Assembly (NCBI GenBank): GCA_013205155.1
Contig: JABMMT010000288.1
Span: 1-7,193, forward strand
DNA from: Betaproteobacteria bacterium
GTDB taxonomy: Bacteria > Pseudomonadota > Gammaproteobacteria > Burkholderiales > Burkholderiaceae
Direction: 5' to 3'
DNA: 7,193 bases
Shown here: piece by piece, positions 5,593-7,193 of the stretch
Numbering within the stretch: position 1 is the first letter of the stretch
How the letters are laid out: each line of letters starts with the position of its first letter
The notes under the pieces: model-generated
The model's database searches: none
The model's input: only the letters and a program-made list of their open reading frames with translations
Told to the model about the DNA's origin: nothing
Program-made: the position numbers and the translations under genes

Positions 5593-6576
5593 ATGTCAAC
5601 GATTGGGCGATCTATTGTTACTCATATTGCTGCAGTGTTATTTTCAGCAATTTCTTTTAATGTCCTGGCGCAGGCTAATTGGCCTAGCGGTCAAACAGTT
5701 CGAATTATTGTGCCCTTTCCAGGGGGAGCAAGTACTTTAGATTCAGTAGTGCGAACATTGACACCAGATATAGCTAAGTCCTTAGGTTCGACAGTTATCG
5801 TTGATAACAAGCCAGGTGCCGGAACTGTCATTGGAGTTGATGCCACTGCTAAGGCAACAGATAATTTGACAGTGGGTGCGGTTGCCAATAGCTTTACAGT
5901 AAATCAATCCCTGATTAAAAATTTGCCCTATAACGCTTCTAAAGATCTTCAACCAGTTGTTTTGATGGCCAGAACAGCGAATGTCTTAGCAGTGAAAGCA
6001 ACCTTACCAGTCAACAACCTAAAAGAGCTGATTGAATACGCTAAAAAGAATCCAGGAAAACTTTCTTATGCCTCTTTTGGAAATGGAACGACTGCGCATT
6101 TTGCTGGAGAAATGCTTAAATCAATGGCGGGCATTTTCGCTGTCCATATTCCTTATCGTGGTCAAGGACCGGCTTTAACAGACCTCCTCGCTGGAAATGT
6201 GGATTTTATGTTTGGTAATCTGCCTGATTTCTTACCCTATATTAAGTCTGGGAAAATTAAGGCAATTGGCACTACCTATTTAACTCGGGCCCCCTTAGCC
6301 CCTGAAATTCCTACTATTGCTGAGCAAGGATTTCCTACCTTTGAGACCGACTCTTGGTATGGCATTGTTGCCCCAAGCAGTATGACTAAAGATGCTGTCG
6401 ATAGGATGAACCAAGCAATCAATAAAGCATTACAGGATCCTGCAGTGAAAAAGAACTTAGGTGATAGGGGCATTGAAATTATTGGAGGTACTCCTGCCAA
6501 GTTCCAAGAACACATTCAATCTGAAATACTAAAGTACGAGCGTATTGTGAAGTCTGCCAACATGCAAGCTGATTGA
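5593..6576 (+). CDS. Bug/TctC-family tripartite tricarboxylate transporter substrate-binding protein
   Basis: This is a secreted periplasmic binding protein of 327 residues from the chosen start, the usual size for the family. The N-terminus is a signal peptide: a basic start, a hydrophobic core (about residues 8-24) and a cleavage region NVLAQANWP with sites after LA or QA. The mature protein opens with the family pattern VRIIVPFPGGASTLDSVVR (36-54) and VIVDNKPGAGTVIG (68-81). YASFGNGTTAHFAGEML (159-175), HIPYRGQGPALTDLLAG (185-201) and the C-terminal WYGIVAPSSM (255-264) follow. These proteins capture carboxylic acids and related compounds for TctA/TctB permeases or for signalling; the ligand cannot be read here, and no TctA/TctB is in the window. 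ATG at 5593 is preferred over ATG at 5581: GGGG six bases upstream is a good ribosome-binding site and the signal peptide keeps normal length, whereas 5581 has none. The next gene starts 12 bases after its stop. Confidence 0.92.
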   Translation: MSTIGRSIVTHIAAVLFSAISFNVLAQANWPSGQTVRIIVPFPGGASTLDSVVRTLTPDIAKSLGSTVIVDNKPGAGTVIGVDATAKATDNLTVGAVANSFTVNQSLIKNLPYNASKDLQPVVLMARTANVLAVKATLPVNNLKELIEYAKKNPGKLSYASFGNGTTAHFAGEMLKSMAGIFAVHIPYRGQGPALTDLLAGNVDFMFGNLPDFLPYIKSGKIKAIGTTYLTRAPLAPEIPTIAEQGFPTFETDSWYGIVAPSSMTKDAVDRMNQAINKALQDPAVKKNLGDRGIEIIGGTPAKFQEHIQSEILKYERIVKSANMQAD

Positions 6577-6588
6577 CCGGCGCTATTG

Positions 6589-7193
6589 ATGTATCCTATC
6601 GCTGTATTTAAAGAAGGCGGCTATCGCTATATTCCCAGCGTATTTCAATATTCTGGCGGCGTAGCTGCGGAGCCTGGATTTCAATTAGAGCAGGTGAGGT
6701 TTAAATCCTTACTTCCAATTGAAGATGCTTTTCCTTGCATTGAAGAGTACTTGAATAAGATTGGTCGCCCACTAACAGCTTTTGCGCATTGTGAACTCCG
6801 CTCGCCAATGCAATTTGATGACCAAGGATTTATTGCTTTTAATAGAAAGTATGTCAGTACTCTTGAGCGGTGGGGAATTTATCAGGCCGAATCTCAAAGT
6901 GGTTCATTCATGAATCCCGTTGCACGCACCAATGTTTGTCCTGAATATTTTGGGCCGACAGAGGTTGGTATGTATTCCTTTACCTATACCGTTCCAGCAA
7001 ATATAAACTCTCCCCCCAGCTTTGTTATATCCGGTGGAGGGGATGCAAGATCTGGGCCAGAACCATATCGCGAGAGAATTATTGCCTATGGCGATACCTC
7101 GGATGCAGGCCTGAAATTAAAAATGGAATTTGTAGCCAATGAAATGCAACAGCGCTTGGTAAGTCTTGGTTTTCATTGGAATGATGTTACGTG
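6589..7193 (+). CDS. cnbZ: RidA-superfamily protein, CnbZ-like 2-aminomuconate-type deaminase (C-terminus cut by window edge)
   Basis: The frame is open from ATG at 6589 to the window end: 201 residues, no stop. Its layout matches, from memory, proteins annotated as 2-amino-5-chloromuconate deaminase CnbZ: VFQYSGGVAAEPGF (18-31), a conserved FAHCELRSP (65-73), FNRKYVSTLERWGI (84-97), then NPVARTNVCPEY (109-120), an FTYTVP strand (131-136), SFVISGGGDAR (144-154), GDTS (168-171) and a helix ending in MQQRLVSLGF (186-195). The NPVAR(T)N segment and late SLGF region recall RidA/YjgF deaminases, which hydrolyse enamine/imine bonds and release ammonia. CnbZ-type enzymes deaminate 2-aminomuconate products of aminophenol ring cleavage. 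No ring-cleavage dioxygenase is visible here, so the true substrate may be another unsaturated amino acid or imine, perhaps one formed by the dehydrogenase upstream. There is no strong ribosome-binding site; with a 12-base gap it may be translationally coupled to the binding-protein gene. Confidence 0.68.
   Translation, partial: MYPIAVFKEGGYRYIPSVFQYSGGVAAEPGFQLEQVRFKSLLPIEDAFPCIEEYLNKIGRPLTAFAHCELRSPMQFDDQGFIAFNRKYVSTLERWGIYQAESQSGSFMNPVARTNVCPEYFGPTEVGMYSFTYTVPANINSPPSFVISGGGDARSGPEPYRERIIAYGDTSDAGLKLKMEFVANEMQQRLVSLGFHWNDVT

Noticed and set aside
5691..6515. Leftward frames of 65 and 79 codons opposite the solute-binding protein
   Set aside because: They lie antisense within a clear Bug-family gene; no signal or motif supports them.

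Overview
The window reads as ordinary bacterial chromosome from an AT-leaning Gram-negative, most likely a betaproteobacterium of the Burkholderiales (a Polynucleobacter-like genome would fit). This is inferred from the Bug/TctC solute-binding protein, a family greatly expanded in that group, from the set of catabolic enzymes, and from modest GC content. There are nine protein-coding genes, two of them cut by the window edges. I see no RNA gene, mobile element, CRISPR array or prophage gene.

Left block (1-2611). Two leftward genes encode a DAO-type FAD-dependent amine/amino-acid oxidoreductase (cut at base 1) and a SnoaL/NTF2-like protein. A rightward gene encodes an esterase/formamidase-like alpha/beta hydrolase. 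The divergent start codons of the SnoaL-like and hydrolase genes are only 36 bases apart, with a 10-base palindrome between them. The block looks like a small-molecule catabolic locus. The hydrolase ends in a hairpin that probably serves as a terminator between convergent genes.

Middle block (2623-3683). Two leftward genes encode a 263-residue DUF4239-type membrane protein and, downstream, a 76-residue protein I cannot assign. They look unrelated in function to the flanking catabolic genes. A 312-base region (3684-3995) separates them from the right block. It holds candidate divergent promoters and two families of short repeated half-sites.

Right block (3996-7193). Four rightward, closely spaced genes encode an L-aspartate-dehydrogenase-like NAD(P) enzyme, an RraA/HMG-aldolase-like protein, a secreted Bug/TctC-type solute-binding protein, and a RidA-superfamily protein resembling 2-aminomuconate-type deaminase CnbZ (cut at the right edge). 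Together they suggest uptake and breakdown of a nitrogen-containing carboxylate. The substrate is captured in the periplasm, nitrogen is removed by a deaminase and/or dehydrogenase, and a C-C bond of an oxo-acid is cleaved by the RraA-like enzyme to give central metabolites such as pyruvate. The families are read from the sequence; the joint pathway is inference. This block is the most promising place for an undescribed catabolic route.
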